DNA of 56,733 nt from CAYPHA01 sp964410215 (GCA_964410215.1 CAYPHA010000026.1:1-56733), one strand, 5' to 3'; positions 44,001-52,007 are shown, counted from the first letter of the stretch. Translations and numbers: made by a program. Notes: generated by a model from the sequence alone, not told the origin.

Positions 44001-44445
44001 CTTGAATAACTACTGGGTGACCAATTTCCGGGATAGTCAGGAAGGCGAACTGAGCTGGTCGTATTACCTGACCTCGTCATCAGATCCTTCGACCACATTC
44101 GCAACCCGTTTTGGCTGGGGATCACGGGTGCCTCTGTTGGCGCGGGTGCTGTCGGCCGGCAAGGTGAAGACCATGCCTGCTGAACAATCTTTTCTGAAAA
44201 CCGGACAGCCAGGTATACTCATGATCGCCGCCCGGCCCTCAAAGGATCATCGCGGCGTCATGCTGCATTTCCGGGAACTGGAAGGAAAGAAAAGAACGGT
44301 GCGGGTGGACGATCTCCTTTCAAATGTAGAAATTACAGCTATCAAAGAGGTTAATGTACTGGAAGAACCCATGAAGGATATCGGTTCGGAAATAATGTTT
44401 GAACCTTATGAGGTGAAGTTTATCACGTTTGTTTTTGATCAATAG
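41026..44445 (+). CDS. GH38 alpha-mannosidase with added N-terminal beta unit
   Basis: A 1139-residue exported protein (signal MTFRSILGAVLILIPVYALM). Residues about 35-290 are an extra all-beta unit not usual for GH38 and similar to the start of the propeller lipoprotein at 9656. The GH38 domain follows with zinc motif QHTHTDIGYT (H297, H299, D301), nucleophile D414 in AMQNDVNGFAW and the second metal site YDEHTFGAAES (H632). The C-terminal beta domains are complete. TAAGGAG sits just before the ATG. Activity is expected on alpha-mannosides, with the N-terminal unit possibly binding the polymer or sulfated chains. It lies between two UroD-like genes. Confidence 0.88.
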   Translation: MTFRSILGAVLILIPVYALMSQDAMTDNTVQEYDLSLSDHAMLNGFTGEISGASIDYHSSSREVHPALLVRAISGKMAIEWETEAFQVKEGKNTVTFTWLSGLGCTAGQKPFDLYIDGMQVLTFQSWNRKSWSVAGEKGAVLSFKSDMRDKHGDRFGLMNLTLPSDAVTSGKKLRLKIVGQNAGSSAWVMVFKEEFREKITISPLQAIMKKGDEKFQPVNMSIVYMGKPVEALVKVEGMPDFIIPLNTMYNRFQVHVPVVDTPRKLRLRVRIEGNDVLNTHVMIHPVRKFTVYMVQHTHTDIGYTRPQTEILPEHLRYIDYALDFCDQTDDYPDDSKFRWTCEASWAVREYLMNRPAEQIDRLKKRVKEGRIEITGMMFNMSDIADENSYVDFVQSIRRFKENDLSVVTAMQNDVNGFAWCLVDYFKDTGVEYLTMGTHGHKALIAFEHPTPFWMESPAGNRLLAFRADHYMTGNNWGIHTDNLENLEKDFLKYLDDLFGKGYPYDKIAVQHSGYFTDNSPPAMASCDLIRRWNEKYEWPKLKTAVAREFMDDIKAGKGAELPVYRAAWPDWWTDGFGSAARETAASRSTHAEMIANLGLLSMAKASGADLPEHIHDRIRVIQDALIFYDEHTFGAAESISDPMSENSQVQWMEKAAYVWDAVKNSRLLTETAMGLIQPYLSQGEKPTITIFNTLNWKRSGWLEVYMDNEILPRDKPFRIADSDGNTLPAQILRSRSEGNYWALWVEDIPALGYKTYEIETREGVRDPSPEWLPVNNVLENDYYRLTLNPARGTVSGLYDKELETHLVDDGCEWELGQFIYETTGYRNQLDRFVLENYERQTLNNVSMEAGIDGPLWKSVVFKGESEGFESDPPIRFEIRLFKQEKRIEFHFNVRKIRISDPEGVYIAFPFELADSKLLYEVQGGLVEPGKDQIPGSASDWNTIQNFATVRNSKSQIIMGSNGMPLVQLGGINLGKFQYIAQIDEPHIFSWPLNNYWVTNFRDSQEGELSWSYYLTSSSDPSTTFATRFGWGSRVPLLARVLSAGKVKTMPAEQSFLKTGQPGILMIAARPSKDHRGVMLHFRELEGKKRTVRVDDLLSNVEITAIKEVNVLEEPMKDIGSEIMFEPYEVKFITFVFDQ

Positions 44446-44507
44446 AAACTTTCATCTTGTAGTGATCTGCCTTATATTGAATCCTTAAATAGAACAGGGT
44501 TTTATGC

Positions 44508-45542
44508 ATGACTGAACAGCAATGGACCATTCTGCTGGATGTGATTGACGGTAAAAAAATCGATCCGCTGCCTGCCGGGTTTATTATTGACAGCCCCTGG
44601 CTGCCAAACTGGTATGGTATCAAGATGCTCGATTATTTCAATGATGATGACCTGTGGATGAAGGCCAATTTCATGGCGATTGACCGCTTTCCGGATGTGT
44701 TTTTCCTGCCCGGCTTCTGGTCTGAATTCGGCATGTGTTCCGAACCCGTTTCGTTCGGCGCCCAGTGCGCCTTCTCTGAAAATGACTTTCCCCATGCCAA
44801 TCCCGTCATCACCTCCCTTGACGGGCTGGATCATCTCCGCTGCCCCGATCCGGCTACCGACGGGCTGACCCCCAGATTACTTAAACGCCTGGTAAATAAG
44901 GAAAAAGAGATTAATGCGCGGGGCCATCATATCCGCTTTTCCGTTTCCCGGGGTCCGCTCAACATTGCCTCCTACCTGATGGGAATGACGGAATTCATGA
45001 TGGCCATGATGTCCAATCCCGTGGAAACGCACCGACTGTTGCGCGTCATCACGGATTTTTTACTGAAATGGCATAAGCTGCAGAAGAAAACCTTTGATTC
45101 CATCGACGGCATTCTGCTTCTCGATGATATCATCGGTTTTATCGGGGAAGATCAGTTCAAAGAATATGGATTACCATACTTTAAGGAACTCTATAATGTA
45201 GAGGTTTCCGTTAAATTTTTACATAATGATGCCCCTTGCCGGGTATCGGCCCCGTATCTTCCGGAACTGGGGGTTAATTTATTTAATATGGGTTTCGATG
45301 TAAAACTTTCCGAACTGAAACAGTTGACGAAAAATACGGTGACACTGCTCGGGAATATCCCGCCGCGGGATGTTCTGGCCGGCGGTACAGAGGGTGACAT
45401 AAAGGAAGCCGTGAGCCAGGTCCTGCAGGATGCCGGTACAACCGAACGGTTGATCCTCTCCTGCGGCGGCGGCATGCCCCCCGGCGTTCCGACTAAAAAT
45501 ATTGAAAGTTTTATCCGTTCAATCCATGCATGGGGAGCATGA
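44508..45542 (+). CDS. UroD-fold protein with altered zinc motif (fourth of four)
   Basis: A 344-residue cytoplasmic member of the UroD superfamily, nearest in style to MtaA/MtbA: SRGPLNIASYLMGMTEFM, then LLGNIPPRDVLAGGTEGDI and a C-terminal ILSCGGGMPPGVPTKNI (C319). Where the other three copies have HSCG, this one has LHNDAPC (H239, then N, D, and C244), so the HxC pair is broken while H239 and C319 remain. Metal binding may use a different ligand set or be lost. The start at 44508 is the only ATG before the conserved region. It follows a GH38 and precedes a GHL10-type protein. Confidence 0.8.
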   Translation: MTEQQWTILLDVIDGKKIDPLPAGFIIDSPWLPNWYGIKMLDYFNDDDLWMKANFMAIDRFPDVFFLPGFWSEFGMCSEPVSFGAQCAFSENDFPHANPVITSLDGLDHLRCPDPATDGLTPRLLKRLVNKEKEINARGHHIRFSVSRGPLNIASYLMGMTEFMMAMMSNPVETHRLLRVITDFLLKWHKLQKKTFDSIDGILLLDDIIGFIGEDQFKEYGLPYFKELYNVEVSVKFLHNDAPCRVSAPYLPELGVNLFNMGFDVKLSELKQLTKNTVTLLGNIPPRDVLAGGTEGDIKEAVSQVLQDAGTTERLILSCGGGMPPGVPTKNIESFIRSIHAWGA

Positions 45543-45577
45543 TCAACTGAACATTAATACATCGGAATCCCTTTAAC

Positions 45578-46699
45578 ATGATTCGGAGAAATTTTATAAA
45601 AACGGGGAGTCTGGGATTAGCCGCTTCTATTTTTACTTCACCTTTTTCTAATCTGAGGGCTACCGGTCAGTCGCGCGTTATGAAAAACTGGGTGTGGTTT
45701 CATCTTTATCGGGATATGAACAGGGACCGGCTTTATGAGCCCTTCCGTCATATGCGGGATGCCGGAATACACGGTATCCTTCCCGAAGTCTATTCGAGCA
45801 CACGGGCACATTTTTTGAGCGGACATCTTCCGGCCGGCAGGGATCTGTTAAATGAGATCCTGCCCGTTGCCAGGGAAACCGGTCTCGAAGTGCACGCCTG
45901 GATGTGGACCATGATCTGCAACATCAGAGATATACACGAACAGCATCCCGAATGGTTTGTCGTCAACCGAAAGGGCGAATCCTGTCTGGAAAAGCCGGCC
46001 TATGTCGGCTATTACCGCTTCCTGTGCCCGAACCGTCCGGGTGCCAGGGAATTTCTCAGAATGACTGTCGCAGACCTTTCTGCTTATGAGGATCTCGATG
46101 GCGTGCATCTGGACTATATACGGTATCCTGATGTGATACTCGCTGAAAATCTTCAGAAAAAATACGGTATCGTTCAGGACCGGGAATATCCGGAATACGA
46201 TTACTGCTACTGCGATACCTGTCGCTCCCTGTTCAAAGAAGAATCCGGCATTGATCCGATCACACTGGAACAACCGCATCTGAACCAGGACTGGATCCGC
46301 TTCCGCTATGACAGCATTACGAACCTTGTAAACAATGTGCTGGTCGCGGAGGCCCGCAAAAAGACTAAAAAAATAACGGCTGCCGTCTTTCCCAACTGGC
46401 AGCATGTGCGCCAGCAATGGAGCCGCTGGAATCTGGACGGCTTTTTTCCCATGTTGTATCATCGGTATTACAATGAGGATCTGGACTGGATAGCGGAAAA
46501 GACAAAAACGGGTGTGGCCGAACTGGGAGCCGGAAAACCTCTGTACAGCGGTCTTATGGTCGATATGATCGATGAGGGACAGATGGAAAAGGTTGTCAAA
46601 ATGTGCCGTGATGCCGGCGCGTCCGGTGTATCATTGTTTTCCTACTCCCGAATGAAAGAAAAAAAATGGCAGGCCTTTTCAGAAGGGCAAAAGATATAA
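45578..46699 (+). CDS. GHL10-type (PF02638) glycosidase-like protein, Tat-exported
   Basis: A 373-residue TIM-barrel protein starting IRRNFIKTGSLGLAAS (Tat). Blocks of the GHL10/DUF187 group are HMRDAGIHGILPEVYSS, GLEVHAWMWTM, FLCPNRPGAREFL and DGVHLDYIRYP, followed by YCYCDTC, a small cysteine cluster. The late strands are GFFPMLYHRYY and GASGVSLFSYSRM. The group is distantly related to GH13/GH66-like barrels; several members act on uncommon amino-sugar or peptidoglycan-derived glycans. The substrate is not inferable. It overlaps no neighbour and is followed within 25 bp by the ThuA gene. Confidence 0.82.
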   Translation: MIRRNFIKTGSLGLAASIFTSPFSNLRATGQSRVMKNWVWFHLYRDMNRDRLYEPFRHMRDAGIHGILPEVYSSTRAHFLSGHLPAGRDLLNEILPVARETGLEVHAWMWTMICNIRDIHEQHPEWFVVNRKGESCLEKPAYVGYYRFLCPNRPGAREFLRMTVADLSAYEDLDGVHLDYIRYPDVILAENLQKKYGIVQDREYPEYDYCYCDTCRSLFKEESGIDPITLEQPHLNQDWIRFRYDSITNLVNNVLVAEARKKTKKITAAVFPNWQHVRQQWSRWNLDGFFPMLYHRYYNEDLDWIAEKTKTGVAELGAGKPLYSGLMVDMIDEGQMEKVVKMCRDAGASGVSLFSYSRMKEKKWQAFSEGQKI

Positions 46700-46723
46700 A
46701 AAGTCACAGATGAGGATATGTCC

Positions 46724-47518
46724 ATGAAAAAACAATTGTTTGGCATCATGTTAATGCTGTTTGTGTTTTCGGCATGTAACCTGAATACACCTTCCGGGAA
46801 GAACGTTCTGGTGTATACACGGAATGGTGAGGGATATGTGCATGACAATATCGCCGCCAGCGTGGAAGCGATTAAAGCGATGGGCAAAGAACACGGTTTC
46901 CATGTGGATGTTTCCGATACACCATCTGTTTTCAGAGACGAAAACCTCTCGCGGTATGATGCCCTGATCTTTTCAAACACGAACAACGAGGTGTTTGAAA
47001 CGGAAGGACAAAAACTGGCCCTGGTACGCTATACGGAAGCCGGCGGTGGTTTTGTCGGTATCCATTCCGCCTGTGCCACCGAACGCGACTGGCCCTGGAT
47101 GTGGAAACTGGTAGGCGGGAAGTTTGTCAGGCACGCCCCTTTCCAGGAATTTACCATGAAGGTGATCGATGCTGAGCACCCGTCCACGGAATTCTTAACG
47201 GAGGACTGGACGCGTGAGGATGAATGCTATTATGTGAATCATATCAATCCGGCTATACATGTACTGCTTGCGGTTGATATGACAACGGTTGAGGATGAAG
47301 GCAAAGAGGAGTATCCGGGTAAGACTTTCGGAGATCTGTTTCCCATTGCCTGGTGCCATGAATTCGACGGCGGAAGGCAATGGTTTACCTCATTGGGTCA
47401 TAGCAAAGAAGATTATATGATGCCGCTTTTTTATCAACACCTGCTCGGTGGCATCAAATGGGCCATGGCGAACGGGAAGCCCGATTACAGTAAAGCCAGG
47501 GCGGTTAATTTGAATTAA
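46724..47518 (+). CDS. ThuA-like lipoprotein
   Basis: A 264-residue lipoprotein (C18 in FSAC) with the class-I glutamine-amidotransferase-like fold of ThuA (PF06283): NVLVYTRNGEGYVHDNI, YDALIFSNTNNE, GGGFVGIHSACAT, GGKFVRHAPF, DECYYVN, IAWCHEFDGGRQWFTSLGH. ThuA partners with the oxidoreductase ThuB in forming 3-keto-trehalose in rhizobia. Here it lies directly ahead of two exported Gfo/Idh/MocA oxidoreductases, the ThuB-type family, so a comparable 3-keto role outside the cytoplasm is plausible. ATG 46724 has GAGG eight bases upstream; ATG 46718 is too close to it. Confidence 0.87.
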   Translation: MKKQLFGIMLMLFVFSACNLNTPSGKNVLVYTRNGEGYVHDNIAASVEAIKAMGKEHGFHVDVSDTPSVFRDENLSRYDALIFSNTNNEVFETEGQKLALVRYTEAGGGFVGIHSACATERDWPWMWKLVGGKFVRHAPFQEFTMKVIDAEHPSTEFLTEDWTREDECYYVNHINPAIHVLLAVDMTTVEDEGKEEYPGKTFGDLFPIAWCHEFDGGRQWFTSLGHSKEDYMMPLFYQHLLGGIKWAMANGKPDYSKARAVNLN

Positions 47519-47540
47519 GAATTTAGAAGTAGGAAGTTGG
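47513..47540 (+). repeat. 7-bp repeats overlapping the ThuA stop codon
   Basis: AATTAAG, AATTTAG, AAGTAGG, AAGTTGG run without a gap. The first unit contains the last sense codon and TAA. The series matches the start of the array after the GH130 stop (AATTGAG, AAGTAGG, AGGTAGG). Confidence 0.55.
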
Positions 47541-47639
47541 TAAATATAACCTGTACCAGGTAATGATTCAGGGTTTTAGATAATTTTTAGAGCCCTTTGT
47601 GTCCCTGGTGACCTGGTGGTAACTGATTGGAGAATGATC

Positions 47640-49022
47640 ATGAAAAGAAGACAGTTTTTGAAACATTCCTTACTTACCGGGAGCGGGATGGTTTTGGCAC
47701 CATCCATTATTCCCTCCACGGTTTTCGGGAAGATACGGCCGAATGACAAGATTAATGTCGCCCAGATCGGATTTGGCCGGATCGCAAAAGACCATGATAT
47801 ACCGTTGACCATCAAGCACGATTCTGTGCGAATGGTAGCGGTGGCCGACGTGGATATCAAACGCGCGAATGACGGAAAACAATGGATCGAAAACTGGTAC
47901 ACGGAAAACAAGGGTAAAAAAACAGTCGATGTGAAGGTGTACCAGGACTACCGCGAGATGCTCAACGATAAAAGCATCGATGCGGTGATCATTTCAACAC
48001 CCGATCACTGGCATGCCCAGCCGGCCATGGAGGCGGCCCTGGCCGGTAAAGATATCTATATGCAGAAACCAGCGTCACTGACCATAAAAGAAGGCCGGCA
48101 GATGAGCAACGTCATCCATAAAACCGGCCGCATTTTCCAGATCGGCAGCCAGCAGCGCTCCCTTGATCCCTGGCCGCAGTTCCACCGGGCGGTCGAACTG
48201 GTGCGAAACGGCAGAATCGGCGAAATCAAGCATGTCGAAGTGGGCTTATGGGCGGATCCTTCCGGCGGCGTTGAACCGGAAATGCCGCTACCGGAAAACC
48301 TGGATTATGAAATGTGGCTGGGTTCCACGCCCTATGTGTACTACACCGAGAAACGGGTCCACCCGCAGCTCGATTACAGCCGGCCCGGCTGGCTGCGCTG
48401 TGAACAGTTCGGTGCCGGTATGATCACCGGCTGGGGAGCGCACCACATCGATACGGCGCACTGGGGAATGGATATGGAGTATTCCGGCCCTGTTGAACTG
48501 GAAGGTGAGGCTGAATTTCCAACTTCCGGCTTGTGGGATGTACACGGTAAATTCCGTATTCAGGCGAAATATGCCAACGGCGTCACCATGGATATTCGTG
48601 ATGATTTTCCCAATGGCGTCCGGTTTATCGGTAGCGAGGGATGGATTTTTGTATCGCGCGGACCGGTCAAGGTAACCGCTTCTGATCCGGGTACACCGGA
48701 CAAGCAGCTTAAAGCACTGGATGCCAGCGATGCTAAGATTCTCGACTATACATTGGGCAAAAATGATATTCAGATATACAGGAGCCCGGAGCAGCACCTT
48801 AACTGGCTGGAGAGTATCCGTTCAGGGAAACAACCGGTTGCTCCGGCCGAGATCGCCCACCGCTCCTGTTCAGCCTGCCTACTGGGGCATATCTCGATGA
48901 AACTGGATAGAAAGCTATATTGGAATCCAAAAGCAGAAAGGTTTTTGAATGATGATGAAGCGAACCGTATGTTGTCCAGGGCACAACGTTATCCCTATGG
49001 GACGGACTACATCAGTTATTAA
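47640..49022 (+). CDS. Tat-exported Gfo/Idh/MocA oxidoreductase
   Basis: NAD(P)-dependent sugar oxidoreductase of 460 residues. Its start KRRQFLKHSLLTGSG is a Tat signal, which would allow export with cofactor already bound. The Rossmann half has VAQIGFGRIAKDHD and VDIISTPDHWHAQPAMEAAL-like strands (ISTPDHWHAQ), with the family's EKP position read as MQKPASLT, keeping the catalytic Lys. The C-terminal half has WGAHHIDTAHWGMD. ATG 47640 is chosen because TTGGAGAATGATC places GGAG correctly; the start at 47616 hides the Tat motif. It is followed by a second oxidoreductase of a different type. It is not a GH109 enzyme, since that family's signature is not recognised. Confidence 0.88.
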   Translation: MKRRQFLKHSLLTGSGMVLAPSIIPSTVFGKIRPNDKINVAQIGFGRIAKDHDIPLTIKHDSVRMVAVADVDIKRANDGKQWIENWYTENKGKKTVDVKVYQDYREMLNDKSIDAVIISTPDHWHAQPAMEAALAGKDIYMQKPASLTIKEGRQMSNVIHKTGRIFQIGSQQRSLDPWPQFHRAVELVRNGRIGEIKHVEVGLWADPSGGVEPEMPLPENLDYEMWLGSTPYVYYTEKRVHPQLDYSRPGWLRCEQFGAGMITGWGAHHIDTAHWGMDMEYSGPVELEGEAEFPTSGLWDVHGKFRIQAKYANGVTMDIRDDFPNGVRFIGSEGWIFVSRGPVKVTASDPGTPDKQLKALDASDAKILDYTLGKNDIQIYRSPEQHLNWLESIRSGKQPVAPAEIAHRSCSACLLGHISMKLDRKLYWNPKAERFLNDDEANRMLSRAQRYPYGTDYISY

Positions 49023-50448
49023 CAACCGGCTGTTTCGGTTGACAGCATTGCTCGGGGGGGTGCTGCTTTTTCTCCTCGGCACAACAGCCTGCCAAATATC
49101 AGGAGATAAGGGAATGCGGGATTATGATCATACGTTTCCGGCCGTAAAAGATGAAATCCGCTTTATGGTCCTGGATCCCGGGCATTTTCACGCCGCACTC
49201 GTTCAGAAAAAAATGTACGACCAGGTCAGTCCGCAGGTTTTTGTTTATGCCCCTAAAGGGGATGAGGTGAATGATTACCTGAACCGGATCGAACAGTACA
49301 ATACGCGCCCGGAAAATCCGACCAACTGGCTGGTCAACGCCTTCCTGGGACGGGGATTTTTCGAAACATTCCTGGGTGAGCTTCCCGGAAATGTTCTGAT
49401 TTTGAGCGGAAATAATAAAAAGAAAACCGAGTACCTGAAAACGGCGGTGCAATCGGGCGTGCATATATTTGCCGATAAACCCATGGCCATCAATACGGCG
49501 GATTTTCAACGCCTGGAGGAAGCGTTTCAGATTGCTGATGAAAGCGGCCTGTTGATTTATGATATCATGACCGAACGTTTTGAAATTACAACCATCCTGC
49601 AAAAGGAATTGTCGCAGATACCCGGGATTTTTGGTAAACTGATAAACGGTACACCGGATTATCCGGCAATCACCAAGGAAAGTGTCCACCACTTTTTCAA
49701 ATATGTTTCCGGGAAGAAGCTGAAACGTCCCGGCTGGTTTTTCGATGTAACCCAGCAGGGTGAAGGCACGGTTGATGTGACCACCCATCTGGTTGATCTG
49801 ATACAATGGGAGTGCTTCCCCGGCGAAATTATCGATTACAGGAAAGATATTAAATTAATCAATGCTGAACGCTGGCCGACGAAAATAAGTGTTGAACAGT
49901 TTAAAGAAGTGACACAACTCGATACCATTCCGCATTACCTGGCCAGGGACCTGGATTTCGACAATATATTTCATTTGTATACCAACGGGATGATCCAGTA
50001 CCGCATGAAAGGGGTGCATGCCCAGGTGTCGGTTACCTGGAAATATAAAGCGCCTGAAGGAACCGGTGATACGCACTATTCCATTATGCGGGGAACAAAA
50101 GCCGATCTGGTTATCCGTCAGGGAAAACCGGAAAAGTATAAACCGGTGCTGTACATCGAACCTCCTGTTGAGGCTGATAAAGGGGCTTATGAAAAAGAAC
50201 TCAACAAAGCGTTCAAAACCATAACCGAAAAATACCCCGGTGTTTATCTGAAAGAGGATAATCCGGGATGGATCGTCGTAATCCCGGATAGATACAAAGT
50301 TGGCCATGAAGCTCATTTTGCCCAGGTCACGGAAAATTTTATTTCCTATCTGATTGAAGGTGAACTTCCGGAATGGGAAATTCCTAATATGATTACAAAA
50401 TATTATATAACGACACATGCCTGGAAAATGGCACTTGGCTTTGAATAA
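48997..50448 (+). CDS. Gfo/Idh/MocA-type oxidoreductase lipoprotein
   Basis: A 483-residue lipoprotein (C32 in LGTTAC). It belongs to the longer Gfo/Idh/MocA branch with a special C-terminal domain (PF16490-like): DEIRFMVLDPGHFHAALVQ, NVLILSGNNKKKTEYL, HIFADKPMAIN (Lys of the catalytic EKP/DKP motif), YDIMTERFEITTIL, VDVTTHLVDLIQWECFP and the end TKYYITTHAWKMALGFE. The frame is open from ATG 48949, which overlaps the previous gene by 74 bp; ATG 48997 gives a normal lipoprotein signal but lacks a good ribosome site, so the start is uncertain. With the gene at 47640 it forms a tandem of two exported dehydrogenases. Confidence 0.85.
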   Translation: MGRTTSVINNRLFRLTALLGGVLLFLLGTTACQISGDKGMRDYDHTFPAVKDEIRFMVLDPGHFHAALVQKKMYDQVSPQVFVYAPKGDEVNDYLNRIEQYNTRPENPTNWLVNAFLGRGFFETFLGELPGNVLILSGNNKKKTEYLKTAVQSGVHIFADKPMAINTADFQRLEEAFQIADESGLLIYDIMTERFEITTILQKELSQIPGIFGKLINGTPDYPAITKESVHHFFKYVSGKKLKRPGWFFDVTQQGEGTVDVTTHLVDLIQWECFPGEIIDYRKDIKLINAERWPTKISVEQFKEVTQLDTIPHYLARDLDFDNIFHLYTNGMIQYRMKGVHAQVSVTWKYKAPEGTGDTHYSIMRGTKADLVIRQGKPEKYKPVLYIEPPVEADKGAYEKELNKAFKTITEKYPGVYLKEDNPGWIVVIPDRYKVGHEAHFAQVTENFISYLIEGELPEWEIPNMITKYYITTHAWKMALGFE

Positions 50449-50518
50449 ATCATGGATGGCGTTAATTCGAAAAATTTGATCAAATGGAACGGATCAGTTC
50501 GTTCAGAAAGGATGCTGC

Positions 50519-51988
50519 ATGTATCAGGTTAAAACAATCATTTTTTTATTTATCGGTGTATGTGTTCTAAATGCCGCAACACCGGAAATAATTACGATTA
50601 ATGATGTTATCGGGGAAGAAATCGCGATTTCCGTCGATACGCAGGCCCATCTGGACTACGGTTTTTCCATACCCCTTACCTATGGACTGAAAATATCCGG
50701 ACTGAACAGCGGTGCACCCTACCAGGTGTATATGCGTGTTTCGGCCGGTGACGACTGGGAACCGATGATGCCTGCCCCGGTGGATACCCTCTATCATTAT
50801 CTGGAATGCTTCCGGATGGATGAAGATATAAGAATGCTGCTGGTCTCGGCTGCCTTTCACCATGAGAGTGACTCCCTCTTCATCAAATGCCATGATAAAG
50901 ACGGTATGCCGGTAACGCTGCGTTTTTCCGAAATCTGTCCGTTTTACGATAACCGGCAGACCGGTGTCGTATGCAGCCTCGATGATATGGCCGGATGGAG
51001 CCGGACCAAGTTCCAGCGGGCCATCCGCATCATACGCAGTTACGGAATCTGGTCGACCTGCGGCATCAATACCAACGGCTGCAACGCATCCATGTATGCC
51101 TTTATTCAAAGCCAGCTGGATACCGGTTTTGTGGAAGCCAGTGCCCATTCCCGCAGCCATCCGGCAGCCCGCCCGTACGACGATTATGAAGGTGAAATTG
51201 CCGGTTGTAAAAACGACCTGATTGAAAACCTGGATATGCCGGCTTCCTATGCTGCGGGTGACCGTGAATATGTCTATACCTGGATCGCACCCAACGGTTA
51301 TACCGATGCCGTTGTCGATTCCATCGTCGGCAGGGAAAAGTACCTGGTCAACCGGCTGTATCGCAGTGATGTATTCGGTTTCTCGGAATGGGATGACGAA
51401 AACGGCAGTTTTTTTCCGTTGGGTGTGGCAAGGGCCTTCGATCCGCCCCGTGAGGTGCTGGGCTGGGGTATCGGCAGTGACGATATCGATGACCTGAACG
51501 CCGGATTTGACCAGGCGCTCGGAGAGGGTGAGCTGTATCATGTCATGTGCCATCCCAATGTGGTGGAATGGGACAAATCCTATCCGGAAGAACACCTGGC
51601 CTATATCAGCGGTCGCGAAAACGTCTGGTATACCAGCGTCGGGCATGCCTTTCTCTATCATTTTGCTCAGACAGGCTATACAACGGAGGCCACTTCCATT
51701 GTGGTGGCAGATCATAGACAACCTGATCATCTGGAACTTGTAACGAACTATCCGAATCCGTTCAATCCGTCGACGACGATCGAATTTTCGCTGCGTCAAC
51801 CGGCAGATGTCCATGTTGATATCTTCGATGCCCGCGGCCGGCACCTGGAACGGCTGGCCGATACCCGCATGTCATCCGGGGTTCATACGCTGAAATGGGA
51901 TGCCGGCCAATTTGCCAGCGGTATCTATTTTTACCAGATCCAGAGCGAGGGCACGCTCAAACGGGGACGGATGCTGCTGATTCGCTGA
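50519..51988 (+). CDS. Polysaccharide deacetylase-like protein with T9SS sorting tail
   Basis: A 489-residue secreted protein (signal MYQVKTIIFLFIGVCVLNA). Residues about 145-385 look like a NodB-type carbohydrate esterase: SLDDMAGWS (D155/D156), the histidine pair in SAHSRSHPAA (H210/H214) and a late MCHPNVVEWD. It may remove acetyl groups from glycans using one metal ion; the fold call is by motif only. The last about 80 residues are a type IX secretion sorting domain (NYPNPFNPSTTIEFSL, then SGIYFYQIQ, ending LKRGRMLLIR), so the protein is probably moved across the outer membrane and anchored. AGAAAGGATG lies upstream of the start. Confidence 0.8.
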   Translation: MYQVKTIIFLFIGVCVLNAATPEIITINDVIGEEIAISVDTQAHLDYGFSIPLTYGLKISGLNSGAPYQVYMRVSAGDDWEPMMPAPVDTLYHYLECFRMDEDIRMLLVSAAFHHESDSLFIKCHDKDGMPVTLRFSEICPFYDNRQTGVVCSLDDMAGWSRTKFQRAIRIIRSYGIWSTCGINTNGCNASMYAFIQSQLDTGFVEASAHSRSHPAARPYDDYEGEIAGCKNDLIENLDMPASYAAGDREYVYTWIAPNGYTDAVVDSIVGREKYLVNRLYRSDVFGFSEWDDENGSFFPLGVARAFDPPREVLGWGIGSDDIDDLNAGFDQALGEGELYHVMCHPNVVEWDKSYPEEHLAYISGRENVWYTSVGHAFLYHFAQTGYTTEATSIVVADHRQPDHLELVTNYPNPFNPSTTIEFSLRQPADVHVDIFDARGRHLERLADTRMSSGVHTLKWDAGQFASGIYFYQIQSEGTLKRGRMLLIR

Positions 51989-52007
51989 TAATTTTAGGGT
52001 CTTAATT

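Noticed and set aside
47640..49022. GH109 alpha-N-acetylgalactosaminidase
   Set aside because: It shares the oxidoreductase fold and Tat signal style but I could not see the family's own signature; left as a general Gfo/Idh/MocA protein.
48949..50448. Start at ATG 48949 for the second oxidoreductase
   Set aside because: It would overlap the previous gene by 74 bp and put a long polar stretch before the lipoprotein signal; 48997 is preferred, though not certain.
50567..51844. 425-codon open frame on the - strand opposite the T9SS deacetylase-like gene
   Set aside because: The + strand protein has a signal peptide, catalytic motifs and a sorting domain; the antisense frame has none.
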